Shown piece by piece: positions 3,995 to 5,014 of a stretch of DNA of 5,014 nt (positions are counted from its first letter, which is position 1; each line of letters starts with the position of its first letter). The notes under the pieces are model-generated. The model did no database searches. It worked only from the letters and a program-made list of their open reading frames with translations, and was not told the origin of the DNA. Position numbers and translations under genes: made by a program. The DNA is from Clostridia bacterium (GTDB lineage: Bacteria; Bacillota; Clostridia; Peptostreptococcales; Anaerovoracaceae), in the NCBI GenBank assembly GCA_024682015.1, contig JAIKZT010000307.1:1-5014 (forward strand), read 5' to 3'.

Positions 3995-5014
3995 ATGGAA
4001 AGAGAAAATTTTAAATCGAGGATCGGATTCCTCCTGGTAAGCGCGGGATGCGCCATCGGCATCGGCAACGTCTGGAAGTTCCCGTACGTAACGGGCGCCA
4101 ACGGCGGCGGCATCTTCGTGCTGTTCTATCTGCTGTTCCTGGTCATCATGGGCATTCCCGTCATGACGATGGAGCTCGCGGTCGGCCGCGGCAGCCGCCA
4201 GAGCATGATCAAAGCGTATCAGACGTTGGAAAAACCCGGCGCCAAGTGGCACATCCACGGCTGGCTGTGCATGCTGGGCAACTACCTGCTGATGATGTAC
4301 TACACCACCGTCTCGGGCTGGATGTTCTGCTATTTCTGGAAGTTCCTCACCGGCGGGTTCGCCTCGGGAATGACCGCGGACGAAGTCAGCGGCGTGTTCG
4401 GCGGCATGCTCGGCGATCCCAAACTGATGGCGATCTGGATGACGATCAATGTCATCCTGGGCTTCGCGGTCTGCGCGGGCGGCATCCAGAACGGCGTGGA
4501 GCGGGTCACGAAGGTCATGATGAGCGCGCTGCTCGTCCTGATGGTCGTCCTCGGCATCCACAGCTTAACGCTTTCCGGCGCGGCTGAAGGCATGCGCTTC
4601 TACCTGCTGCCCAGCATGGAGCGCGCGAGCGCCATGGGCCTTGGCAAAGTCGCCACGGCGGCCATGAACCAGGCGTTCTTCACGCTCTCCCTGGGCATCG
4701 GCTCCATGGAGATCTTCGGATCATACATGTCGAAAGAGAACTCCCTGCCCGGCGAAGCGGTGCGCATCTGCGCCCTCGACACGTTCGTCGCGATCATGGC
4801 GGGCATCATCATCTTCCCCGCGTGCTTCTCGTTCGGTGTCGAGACCGGCGCGGGCCCGGGGCTCATCTTCGTGACCCTGCCCAACATCTTCGTAAACATG
4901 GCCGGCGGCCGCATCTGGGGCACGCTGTTCTTCCTGTTCATGTGCTTCGCGAGTTTCTCGACCGTCATCGCGGTCTTCGAGAACATCGCCGCGTTCTCCA
5001 TCGACACGTTCGGC
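3995..5014 (+). CDS. NSS-family sodium-coupled amino acid transporter, 3' truncated by window edge (340 codons)
   Basis: This is an integral membrane protein of the neurotransmitter:sodium symporter family (LeuT, MhsT, Tyt1, TnaT), which takes up amino acids driven by Na+. The frame is open to the last base. Visible landmarks are the TM1 unwound region S16-A-G-C-A-I-G-I-G-N25-V-W-K-F-P-Y, followed by N36-G-G-G-I-F. TM2 has P55-V-M-T-M-E-L-A-V-G-R-G, and TM6 has N225-Q-A-F-F-T-L-S-L-G-I-G. TM7 has D262-T-F-V-A-I-M-A-G-I-I-I-F-P, and then G287-P-G-L-I-F-V-T-L-P. By alignment from memory to LeuT, A20, N25 and T230 belong to the Na1 site and G18 and I21 to Na2. About eight membrane segments are present of the usual 11 or 12, so roughly 100-160 residues are missing. 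An in-frame TGA at 3989-3991 fixes ATG 3995 as the first possible start, and its MERENFKSR opening is typical. The Shine-Dalgarno is poor (GAAG directly upstream). The substrate is not determinable; aromatic or other hydrophobic amino acids are common in this bacterial subgroup. Confidence 0.92.
   Translation, partial: MERENFKSRIGFLLVSAGCAIGIGNVWKFPYVTGANGGGIFVLFYLLFLVIMGIPVMTMELAVGRGSRQSMIKAYQTLEKPGAKWHIHGWLCMLGNYLLMMYYTTVSGWMFCYFWKFLTGGFASGMTADEVSGVFGGMLGDPKLMAIWMTINVILGFAVCAGGIQNGVERVTKVMMSALLVLMVVLGIHSLTLSGAAEGMRFYLLPSMERASAMGLGKVATAAMNQAFFTLSLGIGSMEIFGSYMSKENSLPGEAVRICALDTFVAIMAGIIIFPACFSFGVETGAGPGLIFVTLPNIFVNMAGGRIWGTLFFLFMCFASFSTVIAVFENIAAFSIDTFG

Noticed and set aside
3884..4561. Minus-strand frame (225 codons) opposite the transporter start
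   Set aside because: It is a His/Asp/Ala-rich shadow that runs through the promoter, terminator and transporter coding region; the plus-strand frame is clearly an NSS transporter.
4048..4587. Plus-strand frame (179 codons) inside the transporter
   Set aside because: It is Arg/His/Gly-rich out-of-frame translation of the transporter gene.
4600..5007. Minus-strand frame (135 codons) near the window end
   Set aside because: It is opposite the transporter TM6-TM8 region, with no motif and no ribosome binding site.

Overview
The window looks like the chromosome of a GC-rich anaerobic member of the Clostridia, perhaps an Oscillospiraceae-like gut bacterium. Coding sequence is GC-rich with mostly G or C in third codon positions, the gaps are AT-rich with intrinsic terminators and extended -10 promoters, and the first operon belongs to an oxygen-sensitive fermentation enzyme family. 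The taxonomic placement is inference. All genes read on the plus strand.

Region 1 (1-2972) is the end of an operon whose upstream part lies outside the window. Two consecutive, overlapping genes encode the two subunits of a 2-hydroxyacyl-CoA dehydratase / benzoyl-CoA reductase type enzyme: a 400-residue HgdB-like subunit and an unusually long 521-residue HgdA-like subunit. A 59-residue single-pass membrane protein follows, with its own strong ribosome binding site, and the operon ends at a strong hairpin terminator. The ATP-dependent activator such enzymes need is not in the window. The substrate cannot be read from the sequence.

Region 2 (2973-3091) is a compact intergenic segment with two tandem 28-base hairpins. 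They share a GGGGACG motif and differ by a compensatory change in the stem. The first doubles as the operon terminator. They look like copies of a dispersed palindromic (REP-like) element.

Region 3 (3092-3781) is sfsA, a PD-(D/E)XK-type nucleic-acid-binding protein historically linked to sugar fermentation regulation. Its start is crowded against its apparent promoter.

Region 4 (3782-3994) has no gene. It holds a heptamer direct repeat, an extended -10 promoter and, just downstream of that promoter, a perfect GC-rich hairpin terminator.

Region 5 (3995 to the end) is the first 340 codons of a sodium-coupled amino acid transporter of the NSS (LeuT/MhsT) family, cut by the window edge. Import of an amino acid and reductive fermentation through a 2-hydroxyacyl-CoA would fit together metabolically. 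However, the two are separate transcription units with sfsA between them, so a link is only a suggestion.
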